NCBI RefSeq assembly: GCF_050279675.1
Contig: NZ_JBNNUK010000002.1
Span: 248,001-312,000 of the forward strand
Length of the DNA stretch: 64,000 nucleotides
Source: Viridibacillus sp050279675
GTDB lineage: Bacteria > Bacillota > Bacilli > Bacillales_A > Planococcaceae
Direction: 5' to 3'
Made by a program: the position numbers and the translations under genes. Within the stretch, counting starts at the first letter, position 1. The number at the start of each line of letters is the position of its first letter. The notes under the pieces were generated by a model that saw only the letters and a list, made by a program, of their open reading frames with translations, was not told the DNA's origin and ran no database searches. Shown here in pieces: positions 9,059 to 17,018 of the stretch.

Positions 9059-9775
9059 TTAATGTGAATTTAACACTTCAGCAATATGCATTACTTTCAC
9101 TGGTACCTGCCTACGTTGCATTCGTCCTGCAATGTTCATAATGCATCCACCGTCAGATGCTACTAAAATCTGAGCGTTTGTAGAGATTGCCGCATCTACT
9201 TTTTCATCAACCATTTGTTCAGAAATATTCCCCATTTTCACGGAGAACGTTCCCCCAAAGCCACAGCAATTATACGCATAAGGTAAGGGTTTCATTTCTA
9301 GTCCTTCTACGTTTGATAAAAGTGTATATGGTGCATCTTTTATTCCTAATAAGCGTGTCATATGGCATGAAGGATGATAAGTTGCTTCTCCAGTCAACTT
9401 AGCACCGACATTTTCTACCTTTAAAACATTTACGATAAAATCTGTCAGTTCATACGTTTTTTCAGCCAATAGCCTTGCACGTGCAGACCAACCTGGCTCA
9501 TCTTTCAATATTTGTGGGTATTCATGAAACATTGTTGCACACGATCCTGATGGTGTAACAACAACTTCCGCTGCTTCAAACGTTTCTATCATTTTTTTAA
9601 TAGCTGCTTTTGTATGCTCAACATACCCTGAATTGTAAGACGGTTGACCACAGCATACTTGAGCTGTAGGAAAATCAATTTCACAACCAAGCCGCTCCAA
9701 CAACTCCACAGTTGCTTTTCCCACATTTGTTTCGAACATATCCACAAGACATGTTACAAATAGTGTTACCTTCAT
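9059..9775 (-). CDS. lutA: Lactate utilization protein LutA
   Basis: About 238 residues of the LutA/LldE family. Two cysteine-rich CCG domains are visible: CCGQPSYNSGY near residues 42-52 and CCGFGGTFSVK near 168-178, each accompanied by further cysteines (SGSCATMFHEYP, SCHMTRLLG). It works with LutB and LutC in L-lactate oxidation. I take the ATG at 9775. It lies seven bases from GAGGGGG and gives MKVTLFVTC as in B. subtilis LutA; the ATG two codons earlier touches the ribosome binding site. First gene of the operon. Confidence 0.95.
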   Translation of the reverse strand: MKVTLFVTCLVDMFETNVGKATVELLERLGCEIDFPTAQVCCGQPSYNSGYVEHTKAAIKKMIETFEAAEVVVTPSGSCATMFHEYPQILKDEPGWSARARLLAEKTYELTDFIVNVLKVENVGAKLTGEATYHPSCHMTRLLGIKDAPYTLLSNVEGLEMKPLPYAYNCCGFGGTFSVKMGNISEQMVDEKVDAAISTNAQILVASDGGCIMNIAGRMQRRQVPVKVMHIAEVLNSH

Positions 9776-9798
9776 GTACATACCCCCTCAAAGATATG

Positions 9799-9854
9799 GT
9801 CATCTGATGACTTATTTTTCATTAATGATACAGTAATAAACAATGGTTTTCCAA
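9799..9854 (-). promoter_or_regulatory. lutABC promoter with LutR-type operator
   Basis: On the minus strand TTGGAA (9849-9854) and TATCAT (9825-9830) are separated by 18 bases, a good sigma-A promoter. Just downstream, at 9799-9811, is the perfect palindrome GTCATC-T-GATGAC. B. subtilis LutR recognises a TCATC-N-GATGA core, and the regulator gene is adjacent here. An operator placed after the transcription start would block elongation or initiation, which fits repression relieved by lactate. Confidence 0.7.
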
Positions 9855-9913
9855 TCTTTTTATTGAAAATACTGATTTTTCTGTTAATTTTATTGAGAAG
9901 AACGACCTACAGC

Positions 9914-10636
9914 TTAGTCATTTTCCTCTTGGATATATTGCGCTAAAATTGACTCTACAAATTGCAAATGCGACTTCATCGCTTTTGAAGCACCTTCCGC
10001 ATCTTGTGCTTCGATCTGTTTGTAAATCAAATGGTGTTGTTCGTTTAAGAAATCTAATGTTTGTTTTTCATCATATAAACAAATACGACGTGTTTCACGC
10101 ATAGATTCAGACATTAAATCGGACACATGTTGCATTAATGTGCTAAGTAATACATTATTCGCAGCTTTAGCAATGGCTAAGTGGAAGGCTAAGTCAGCTC
10201 TCTCCCCTAGATCAGAGTTTTTTGTGTGATTGATCATTTCCTTTAAATGAACACGCATCCCTTCCAAATCTTCTGCTGTTCTTTTTTGCGCCGCGCTTGC
10301 GACAATACCTGTCTCTAAAATTTGACGTACTTCTAATAACTCTTGAATATTTTTATTCGTCATGAGCATTGCACTTTGGATAGGATAAGATAGATTATCT
10401 GCCGTGAATGTTTTGACAAATGTCCCTTCCCCTTGTCGCATTTCAATAAGTCCCATTGCTCTTAATGAAGTTAGTGCTTCACGAATTGCTGATCTTCCTA
10501 CTTGAAAATTGATTGCCAACTCTTGTACAGAGTCTAATTGATCTCCTGGTTTCAACTGACCATCTTTAATCATTTCTATTAATATATCAGCGACTTCTTC
10601 ATAAATCTTTTTTCTGGTAATCTTTTTATAGTTCAA
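9914..10636 (-). CDS. lutR: GntR/FadR-family regulator, LutR-like
   Basis: 240 residues. An N-terminal winged helix (residues about 8-75, including DQLDSVQELAINFQVGRSAIREALTSL) precedes an all-helical FCD ligand domain (about 90-225) with the metal-binding-type residues DLAFHLAIAKAANN and HLIYKQIEAQD. The position directly upstream of lutABC, in the same direction, and the FCD fold make it the likely lactate-responsive repressor LutR. The start is TTG, seven bases after AGAGGTGA. TATAAT on the minus strand at about 10660 is its likely -10. A different hydroxy-acid effector is possible. Confidence 0.85.
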   Translation of the reverse strand: MNYKKITRKKIYEEVADILIEMIKDGQLKPGDQLDSVQELAINFQVGRSAIREALTSLRAMGLIEMRQGEGTFVKTFTADNLSYPIQSAMLMTNKNIQELLEVRQILETGIVASAAQKRTAEDLEGMRVHLKEMINHTKNSDLGERADLAFHLAIAKAANNVLLSTLMQHVSDLMSESMRETRRICLYDEKQTLDFLNEQHHLIYKQIEAQDAEGASKAMKSHLQFVESILAQYIQEEND

Positions 10637-10881
10637 TTGTATGTCACCTCTATTCTATTATAACCAATGGAGATACTATATTAAAAACTAATGTTAAATA
10701 CTAATTATGGATCATCTAATAATATACTTAGTTGGTTTGTCGTTTATGTTTAGGTAAAAAGGGAAATTTCTATTGAAATAATTAAACTAGCATTGTTTTC
10801 TTTAGAGGTTGTGTTAATCTTTCTTTTTTATATGGTGGTAGAAGTATTTATGAGTTGATGATAAATTTGAGGAGCAGCGAT

Positions 10882-11007
10882 GTATATATAATATAGACTA
10901 TCGAGTTCTATATATATATTATTCTTAGTTGCATATTATCTAATCAGATAGTTATTTAGAAAAAAGGGAGTTAAAATCAATGTTCATCTGCTTTAACTCC
11001 CTTTTTT
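10882..11007. other. Gene-free stretch with an AT palindrome and an orphan terminator
   Basis: The 470 bases between lutR and the TetR gene hold no credible gene. At 10882-10920 there is an imperfect AT-rich palindrome (TATATAATATAGA / TCTATATATATA with a 9-base loop). At 10966-11007 GGGAGTTAAA / TTTAACTCCC, flanked by A and T runs, forms a bidirectional-looking terminator. No gene on the plus strand precedes it, so it may be left over from a lost gene, or may insulate lutR from the tetR promoter. Confidence 0.55.
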
Positions 11008-11028
11008 GATTCATCATAGCTTTATATA

Positions 11029-11087
11029 TTGACAAAAAAACCGTCTAGACGGTATAATAAAAACACATAAAAGACCATCTGGACGGT
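11029..11087 (+). promoter_or_regulatory. tetR-SMR promoter with two TetR operators
   Basis: TTGACA (11029-11034) and TATAAT (11053-11058) are separated by 18 bases. The spacer contains the perfect palindrome ACCGTCTAGACGGT at 11040-11053. A second, imperfect copy (ACCATCTGGACGGT, two differences) lies at 11074-11087, with centres 34 bases apart, over the likely transcription start. An operator buried in the spacer of a near-consensus promoter is the standard layout for an autorepressing TetR-family regulator. Confidence 0.85.
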
Positions 11088-11110
11088 TTTATTGAAGGGG
11101 GGCTTCACAC

Positions 11111-11650
11111 ATGGAATCAAAAGCAACAATCAAGCGCAAACACATTCTAAAATCTGCTAAAGACTATATTTTGGAAAATGATATAAATTCACTTACTTTA
11201 GATGCAGTGGCAAAGCAAGCTGGGATTAGTAAAGGTGGTTTATTGTATCACTTTCCAAGTAAAGAAGCATTATTATTGGAAGTAACTCAATATATCTTCG
11301 AAGATTTCACTTCTCGATTTAATGAGTACGCTATGAATGACTCAATAGAAAAAGGTAGATGGAGCCGCGCTTTAATAGAAGCAACAAAAGAGGATTTAAA
11401 TCACAATGCTGAGTTAAATGTAGGACTACTTGCATCTTCTATGTTAAATCCAGATTTATTAACAAGCATGTCTCAAAGCTATCAGCATATGCAAAATAAA
11501 GTGGAGCAAGATAGTATAGATCCAGTAACAGCAACTATTATCCGATTAGCTATAGATGGACTTTACTATTCAGAACTGTTTAATATAGCTCCAATAGATG
11601 ATAAATTGCGTGAAGATGTTATTCAAAAATTAATCAACATGACAAAGTAG
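11111..11650 (+). CDS. TetR-family repressor of a paired SMR efflux operon
   Basis: 179 residues. The N-terminal helix-turn-helix (about 10-55) reads LTLDAVAKQAGISKGGLLYHF, a classical TetR DNA-binding domain. The C-terminal half is helical and divergent, as expected of a ligand pocket. AAGGGGGG lies eight bases before the ATG. It is the first gene of a three-gene unit with two SMR transporters, and very likely represses its own promoter until a toxic cation or drug binds. The arrangement is like B. subtilis yvdT-yvdS-yvdR; which ligand it senses cannot be told. Confidence 0.9.
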   Translation: MESKATIKRKHILKSAKDYILENDINSLTLDAVAKQAGISKGGLLYHFPSKEALLLEVTQYIFEDFTSRFNEYAMNDSIEKGRWSRALIEATKEDLNHNAELNVGLLASSMLNPDLLTSMSQSYQHMQNKVEQDSIDPVTATIIRLAIDGLYYSELFNIAPIDDKLREDVIQKLINMTK

Positions 11651-11662
11651 GAGGTATTCAAC

Positions 11663-11992
11663 TTGAATCCATATATAATTTTGGCAGTAGCCATTATTAG
11701 TGAGGTATTTGGTAGTTCTATGTTAAAAGTTTCAAATGGATTTAAAAAGCTGTTCCCTTCTATTGGCGTAATTATTGGAATGTTTTCAGCTTTTTATTGC
11801 TTATCTTTATCACTTAAAACCATTCCATTAGGTACAGCTTATGCAATTTGGTCAGGGGTAGGTACAGCCTTAACCGCAATAGTCGGTGTAATAGTATATA
11901 AAGAATATTTCAATTTAAAAAAAGCTTTAGGATTAGTGCTGATCATTGGCGGAGTTGTTGTACTGAAGCTCTCAAGTGGTAGTGTTCATTAA
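11663..11992 (+). CDS. SMR family efflux subunit, first of pair
   Basis: 109 residues with four hydrophobic segments, the length of EmrE-type small multidrug resistance proteins. The membrane-embedded Glu is in AIISEVFGSSMLK (residue 13), and the GTAYAIWSGVG block of the third segment is present. The start is TTG, eight bases after GTAGGAGG. Paired SMR genes usually encode a heterodimeric, asymmetric exporter, and the second subunit follows 25 bases later. The substrate (quaternary ammonium, guanidinium or other) is unknown. Confidence 0.9.
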   Translation: MNPYIILAVAIISEVFGSSMLKVSNGFKKLFPSIGVIIGMFSAFYCLSLSLKTIPLGTAYAIWSGVGTALTAIVGVIVYKEYFNLKKALGLVLIIGGVVVLKLSSGSVH

Positions 11993-12017
11993 TCTTTAGA
12001 TAATCGGGGGTTATAGT

Positions 12018-12365
12018 ATGAGAGGTTATATAGCTTTAGGTGTTTCCATCATTAGCGAAATATTTGGTACAACAATGTTAAAATTATCAGAAGGATTTAC
12101 AATTATACTCCCTTCTATTGGTGTAATAATTGGTTTTGGAATAGCATTTTACTGCTTATCACTATGTCTTAAAACCATACCATTAAGTTTAGCTTACGCT
12201 ATCTGGTCCGGAATAGGGACAGCTATAACAGCAGTTATTGGTGTATTGTTATGGGATGATCCTTTTAGCATCATGACACTCCTTGGCATAGTATTAATAA
12301 TTGGAGGAGTAGTTTTATTAAATGCTTCCAATAGTCCGGAAAAAGTAGAAGAACCATCAAGTTAA
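12018..12365 (+). CDS. SMR family efflux subunit, second of pair
   Basis: 115 residues, four transmembrane segments. It is closely related to the preceding gene (shared SEIFGTTMLK with the essential Glu at residue 13, PSIGVIIG, LCLKTIPLSLAYAIWSGIGTA), so the pair probably arose by tandem duplication. It has a short charged C-terminal tail (NSPEKVEEPSS) that the first subunit lacks. CGGGGG precedes the ATG. The stop codon lies inside the terminator hairpin. Confidence 0.9.
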   Translation: MRGYIALGVSIISEIFGTTMLKLSEGFTIILPSIGVIIGFGIAFYCLSLCLKTIPLSLAYAIWSGIGTAITAVIGVLLWDDPFSIMTLLGIVLIIGGVVLLNASNSPEKVEEPSS

Positions 12366-12382
12366 AAGCTTGATGGTTTTTC
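12352..12382 (+). terminator. Terminator of the tetR-SMR operon
   Basis: AACCATCAAG / CTTGATGGTT with a 7-base loop, followed by TTTC. The left arm contains the last codons of the second SMR gene. Confidence 0.8.
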
Positions 12383-12417
12383 TATACTCTTATAAAAGTG
12401 ATACCAAATAAATCGAA

Positions 12418-12819
12418 TTATGGCAATAATCTTTTGCGTTCATCCACATTTGGTAAGTGGCAGCTAGCAGGTGCTTTCATTAATTGATGACGATTGCGAG
12501 CTACGAGACGATATACTGGATTTCGTATAAATAAAGGAATTAGTTTGAAAATAGTGAACAAGGGAAAAGGTGGTTTTAAATAAGGGAGTAAAAAAAACAC
12601 AGCCTCTGATTCAGTCAATATACCAGATGGACTTTTTACTATAACTGAATCGAGGTTCTTTGTAAGATTCGGTGACAAAGTGCTTTTTGCAGTTTCACCC
12701 TGTAATGGAGCAAAAAGAATATCGTGATTCCGTTCATGTTTTAAGACGAACTGTACTGCCCACTGACAGAACCCGCAACAACCGTCATAAAACAGAATTG
12801 GATTTTGATGATTGGTCAT
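12418..12819 (-). CDS. DCC-family (DUF393) thiol-disulfide oxidoreductase-like protein
   Basis: 133 residues. The N-terminal motif DGCCGFC (residues 12-18) is the DxxCxxC signature of the DCC family (DUF393). The family is called thioredoxin-like, although catalysis has rarely been tested. The C-terminal half has the usual RNPVYRLVARNRH block. GAGGGGGAG precedes the ATG by four bases. It stands alone. The cytoplasmic partner and substrate are unknown. Confidence 0.85.
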   Translation of the reverse strand: MTNHQNPILFYDGCCGFCQWAVQFVLKHERNHDILFAPLQGETAKSTLSPNLTKNLDSVIVKSPSGILTESEAVFFLLPYLKPPFPLFTIFKLIPLFIRNPVYRLVARNRHQLMKAPASCHLPNVDERKRLLP

Positions 12820-13047
12820 TATGCTCCCCCTCTTTTTTCTATGTATTACTATTAAGTGTACAATATCTACGTTTATATTAACAAAGAATCGTTTAGAATT
12901 TGGGGTAACCCAACAATAATTCTGTTAAGATCTATCCAAAAACTTGATTCGGTGGCACCTTTGAATCTTTAGACAAATACTATTTAAAGTAAATACTATA
13001 GAAACGAGTCACAGTATTAAGACCTCCATATTAAAAGCGAATCGATC

Positions 13048-13155
13048 TTACCCAGCCAATTCGCTTGATATCCTTGGAATATTTTCAGAAAATTCAATTC
13101 CGTTATATCTCATTTCCCAGGCAATATGGTTATGATAACTCTCATGTAAGTTCTG
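13048..13155 (-). pseudogene. Possible 3' fragment of a lost gene
   Basis: In the 400-base gap 12820-13219 the only protein-like stretch is a 35-codon minus-strand frame ending TAA at 13048. It reads NLHESYHNHIAWEMRYNG and then IEFSENIPRISSELAG. It is closed upstream by a stop, with no start codon and ribosome binding site. The composition looks coding, and I do not recognise the family. The rest of the gap shows nothing clear. Confidence 0.25.
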
Positions 13156-13219
13156 TTATTCCATTAGAAAAGCTATCAAATTACTATCTAGAATTTTATT
13201 TCCTGTCTAATTTAGTTTT

Positions 13220-13756
13220 CTAACTGGATTTATCATCTAGTAATGAATAAATATTAGTGTCATGTGGAACACCATCTTGATACATATAATTTCTTAAAAC
13301 GCCTTCTTTTTCAAAGCCTAATTTCTCCAATAACTTATTCGAAGAAGTATTTTCCACAAAAATGACTGCTCCTATACGCTTTATGCCAAGATTTTCGAAA
13401 CCAAAAGTAATTACTTTTTTTACAACTTCAGTTGCATATCCGTTTCCCCAATATTCAGGAGAAAGTGCGTAGCTTATATCTGCTCGCTTATGTACATAAG
13501 ACCATTCTTGGAAGCCAATTGTTCCTATAATTCCATTCACACCTTTTCGCTCAATTCCCCATTTGATGCCCATTTTTTTCTCGTAATTTCTCGAAAAATT
13601 TTCGATAATTTGTTTCACCTGATCTAAACTTGTTAGTGGATTTTGCCCATAGAAACGTAATACATCAACATTTGAAAAGCAATCTAATATAGCATGAGCA
13701 TCATCTTCTACTAGTTCTCTCAAAATTAGCCGTTCAGTCTTTAAAATTGGAAACAT
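13220..13756 (-). CDS. GNAT acetyltransferase, RimJ/RimL type
   Basis: About 178 residues of the GNAT fold, closest to the RimJ/RimL/SpeG-like branch (opening TERLILREL; ISYALSPEYWGNGYATEVV with the acetyl-CoA pyrophosphate loop YWGNGYA; late KLLEKLGFEKEG). It would move an acetyl group from acetyl-CoA to an amine; the acceptor is unknown. I choose the ATG at 13756 because AAGGGGTG lies seven bases before it. The frame is open nine codons further upstream but has no such site. It stands alone between the DCC gene and leuD. Confidence 0.88.
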   Translation of the reverse strand: MFPILKTERLILRELVEDDAHAILDCFSNVDVLRFYGQNPLTSLDQVKQIIENFSRNYEKKMGIKWGIERKGVNGIIGTIGFQEWSYVHKRADISYALSPEYWGNGYATEVVKKVITFGFENLGIKRIGAVIFVENTSSNKLLEKLGFEKEGVLRNYMYQDGVPHDTNIYSLLDDKSS

Positions 13757-13822
13757 TACGTTACACCCCTTGTCAAAAATCAACTAAAAAACAAACAATT
13801 AAATATCCTCTTAAATTATGAA

Positions 13823-13858
13823 AAACTACCTAATGCCAAATTAGACACTAGGTAGTTT
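13823..13858 (-). terminator. Terminator of the ilv-leu operon
   Basis: AAACTACCTA / TAGGTAGTTT hairpin with a 16-base loop. On the minus strand it is followed by TTTTTCAT, immediately after leuD. Confidence 0.8.
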
Positions 13859-13868
13859 ATATACTTAT

Positions 13869-14456
13869 TTAATACGCTTTGCGAGTTGCTTCATATTTCG
13901 TAATTTGCTCATCATATTGGAATGTTAAAGAAATCTCATCCCAACCATTTAATAGCATTTGTTTATAGTAAGGGTCAATTTCAAACTTGTATACTTTACC
14001 ATTTGCTGTTACAGTTTGAGATTCTAAATTCACTTCTGTTTCAAGCGGTGATGCTTCACCTGCTGCAAGTAATTCTTCTACTTCAGAAACAGACAACTTA
14101 ATTGGTAAAATACCATTTTTGAAACAATTATTGTGGAAAATATCCGCAAAACTTGGTGCGATAACTACATTGAATCCATAATCTAAAATCGCCCATGGTG
14201 CATGCTCACGTGATGATCCACAGCCAAAATTTTCGTGCGCTACTAAAATTTTAGAGCCTTGATATTGTGATTGATTTAATACGAAATCTTCAATTGGTTG
14301 ATCATTTTGATCGAAGCGCCAGTGGTAAAAAACAAATTGACCAAAACCTGTACGTTCGATTCGTTTTAAAAATTCTTTAGAAATAATTTGATCGGTATCA
14401 ACATTTTTTCGATTAAGTGGTGTTAGTACGCTATTCACTACATTAATTGGTTCCAT
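13869..14456 (-). CDS. leuD: 3-isopropylmalate dehydratase small subunit
   Basis: 195 residues, the usual size. With LeuC it isomerises 2- to 3-isopropylmalate in leucine synthesis. The swivel-domain active-site stretch GCGSSREHAPWAI (near residue 75) and NVDTDQIISKEFL are clear. GGAGG lies eight bases before the ATG. It is the last gene of the nine-gene branched-chain cluster, 14 bases after leuC. Confidence 0.97.
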   Translation of the reverse strand: MEPINVVNSVLTPLNRKNVDTDQIISKEFLKRIERTGFGQFVFYHWRFDQNDQPIEDFVLNQSQYQGSKILVAHENFGCGSSREHAPWAILDYGFNVVIAPSFADIFHNNCFKNGILPIKLSVSEVEELLAAGEASPLETEVNLESQTVTANGKVYKFEIDPYYKQMLLNGWDEISLTFQYDEQITKYEATRKAY

Positions 14457-14470
14457 CCTCTACGCCTCCA

Positions 14471-15880
14471 TTACACAGGTACATTTAAAATTTCGCGAAC
14501 ATCTACGAAATGTCCAGCGATTGCGGCAGCTGCTGCCATTTGTGGACTCACAAGATGCGTACGAGAACCAGCACCTTGGCGTCCTTCGAAGTTACGATTA
14601 GACGTTGACGCACATCTTTCTCCAGATGGAACCACATCCTCGTTCATCGCAAGACACATACTGCATCCTGATTCACGCCATTCAAAGCCCGCATCCAAGA
14701 AGATTTTATCTAACCCTTCCTCTTCTGCTTGCTTTTTAACGGTGACGGAACCTGGTACAACAATTGCTTTTACATTTTCATTTACTTTTTTACCTTCAAT
14801 AACTGCTGCTGCAGAACGTAAGTCATGTAGTCGTGAATTCGTACATGAACCGATAAACACATGTTGAATAGCAATATCAGTTAAAGGTGTACCTTCTTGT
14901 AAATCCATATATTGAAGTGCTTTTTTTAGTGCTTGTTTATCTGATTCTTCTTTGAAATCAGCTGCATAAGGTACGTGATTTGAAATACCAGAACCCATTG
15001 AGGGATTTGTACCCCATGTGACAAATGGTTCGATTTCATTTGTATCAATTTCAAGAACACGATCATATGTAGCATCAGAATCTGACGCTAATGATAGCCA
15101 ATACTCAGTTGCTTCCTCGAATGCATTGCCTTGTGGAGCATACTCACGACCTTTAATATAATCAACAGTGATTTGATCAGGGCTAATTAAGCCCGCTTTT
15201 GCCCCTGCTTCAATTGACATATTACATATCGTCATACGTTCTTCCATCGATAATTGATGAATAGCATCTCCCGTAAATTCAACGATATGACCAGTACCTA
15301 CATCAATACCAAACTTCGCAATGATTGCTAGAATAATATCTTTTGCTGTTACACCAAAGCCAAGTTCACCGTTGACACGGATTTCCATCGTTTTTGGTTT
15401 GCTTTGCCATAACGTTTGAGTTGATAATACATGTTCCACTTCACTTGTACCGATACCAAACGCAATTGCACCAAATGCACCGTGAGTTGATGTATGTGAA
15501 TCACCACAAACGATTGTTTTACCCGGTTGTGTTAAACCGAGCTGCGGTCCGATTACGTGAACTATCCCTTGATCTGGATGTCCCATATCTGCTAATTGAA
15601 CACCAAATTCTGCACAGTTTTCAGCTAATGTGTTAATTTGTTTTTTAGCAATTGGGTCATTAATCGTAGGTAAATTCTTCGTCGGCACATTATGATCCAT
15701 TGTTGCAAAGCATAGGTCAGGACGACATACTTTACGATTGTTTAAACGAAGTCCTTCAAACGCTTGTGGAGATGTTACTTCATGAATTAAATGCAAGTCG
15801 ATATAAAGCAAATCTGGTTTCCCGTCCTCTTGATAAACGACATGTTGATCCCATACTTTTTCGATTATATTTTTTGCCAT
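14471..15880 (-). CDS. leuC: 3-isopropylmalate dehydratase large subunit
   Basis: 469 residues of the aconitase superfamily. The three [4Fe-4S] cysteines are in FIGSCTNSRLHDL (near residue 348) and SGCSMCLAM (near 408-411). CGDSHTSTHGAFGAIAFGIGTSEVEHV marks the substrate site. It forms the isopropylmalate isomerase with LeuD. AAAGGTGA precedes the ATG. It sits between leuB and leuD in one transcript. Confidence 0.98.
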   Translation of the reverse strand: MAKNIIEKVWDQHVVYQEDGKPDLLYIDLHLIHEVTSPQAFEGLRLNNRKVCRPDLCFATMDHNVPTKNLPTINDPIAKKQINTLAENCAEFGVQLADMGHPDQGIVHVIGPQLGLTQPGKTIVCGDSHTSTHGAFGAIAFGIGTSEVEHVLSTQTLWQSKPKTMEIRVNGELGFGVTAKDIILAIIAKFGIDVGTGHIVEFTGDAIHQLSMEERMTICNMSIEAGAKAGLISPDQITVDYIKGREYAPQGNAFEEATEYWLSLASDSDATYDRVLEIDTNEIEPFVTWGTNPSMGSGISNHVPYAADFKEESDKQALKKALQYMDLQEGTPLTDIAIQHVFIGSCTNSRLHDLRSAAAVIEGKKVNENVKAIVVPGSVTVKKQAEEEGLDKIFLDAGFEWRESGCSMCLAMNEDVVPSGERCASTSNRNFEGRQGAGSRTHLVSPQMAAAAAIAGHFVDVREILNVPV

Positions 15881-15896
15881 ATAATATCACCTTTTC

Positions 15897-16997
15897 TTAG
15901 ATATATGATGTCATAATGCTATCTGAAACGAAGCTAGTGTCTAGTTCATTGATGACTTTTTCAGTCCACTCAGCTGTTGTTAATACGCGACTTCCTGGAG
16001 TTGCAAGATCTCCTGTGAAATAACCATCTTCGAATACTGCAGCTACAGCACGTTCAATTTCAGCTGCTTCTTCATTTAAGCCAAATGAATACTTCAACAT
16101 CATCGCGACAGATAAAATCGTTGCAGCTGGGTTCGCAATGCCTAGCCCTGCAATTTCAGGAGCTGAACCATGGACAGGCTCATATAATCCGAAATTATCA
16201 GAACGTATACTTGCAGAAGGTAACACACCAAGTGAACCCGTAATTACTGAAGCTTCATCACTTAGAATATCACCGAACATATTTTCCGTTACAACAACGT
16301 CATACGCTGCCGGGTTCGTTATTAATTTCATTGCTGTAGAATCGACTAAACTATGTTCAACTTCAACATCTGGATAACCAGCTTTCTTTTCGTCTACAAT
16401 TTGGCGCCATAGTCTTGAAGATTCAAGAACGTTTGCTTTATCAACAGACGTTAATTTCCCTCTACGTACACGGGCTAATTGGAAAGCACTATCAACGATC
16501 CGTTCAATCTCATGTCGTGTGTAGACTAATGTATCTAAAGCTGCTTTTTCAGTACGTTGACGTGGTTCGCCAAAATATAAACCACCAGTTAATTCACGAA
16601 CAATTAGTAAATCAACATCTTTCACAATGTCTTCTTTTAGAGGAGAAGCTTTCAAAAGTGACGGAATTGCTTGCACTGGACGTAAGTTTGAGAATAAATC
16701 AAAATGCTTACGAATGCGTAGTAATCCTTTTTCTGGTCGCAATTCTGCTGGATTTTGATCCCATTTAGGACCCCCAACTGCCCCAAGTAATATCGCATCA
16801 CTTTGTTCGCAAAGGGCAATTGTTTCTAGAGGTAACGGATCGTTATATCGATCGATTGCTGAGCCACCTATTGCACCATAGGCGATGTGGAATGAATGAT
16901 GATACCTTTTACCGACTGATTGTAGTACTGACACTGCCGAAGCGACAACTTCGGGGCCAATGCCATCACCCGGTAGTACTGTAATTTTCTTTTCCAT
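15897..16997 (-). CDS. leuB: 3-isopropylmalate dehydrogenase
   Basis: 366 residues. It oxidises and decarboxylates 3-isopropylmalate with NAD. Seen are the N-terminal PGDGIGPEVV, the RELTGGLYFG loop with the catalytic-region tyrosine, and the C-terminal GLYEPVHGSAPEIAGLGIANP block that binds substrate and NAD. Length is normal. GGAGG lies seven bases before the ATG. The leuA stop is 21 bases upstream. Confidence 0.98.
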   Translation of the reverse strand: MEKKITVLPGDGIGPEVVASAVSVLQSVGKRYHHSFHIAYGAIGGSAIDRYNDPLPLETIALCEQSDAILLGAVGGPKWDQNPAELRPEKGLLRIRKHFDLFSNLRPVQAIPSLLKASPLKEDIVKDVDLLIVRELTGGLYFGEPRQRTEKAALDTLVYTRHEIERIVDSAFQLARVRRGKLTSVDKANVLESSRLWRQIVDEKKAGYPDVEVEHSLVDSTAMKLITNPAAYDVVVTENMFGDILSDEASVITGSLGVLPSASIRSDNFGLYEPVHGSAPEIAGLGIANPAATILSVAMMLKYSFGLNEEAAEIERAVAAVFEDGYFTGDLATPGSRVLTTAEWTEKVINELDTSFVSDSIMTSYI

Positions 16998-17018
16998 AAA
17001 AACTCCTCCTCTATATGT

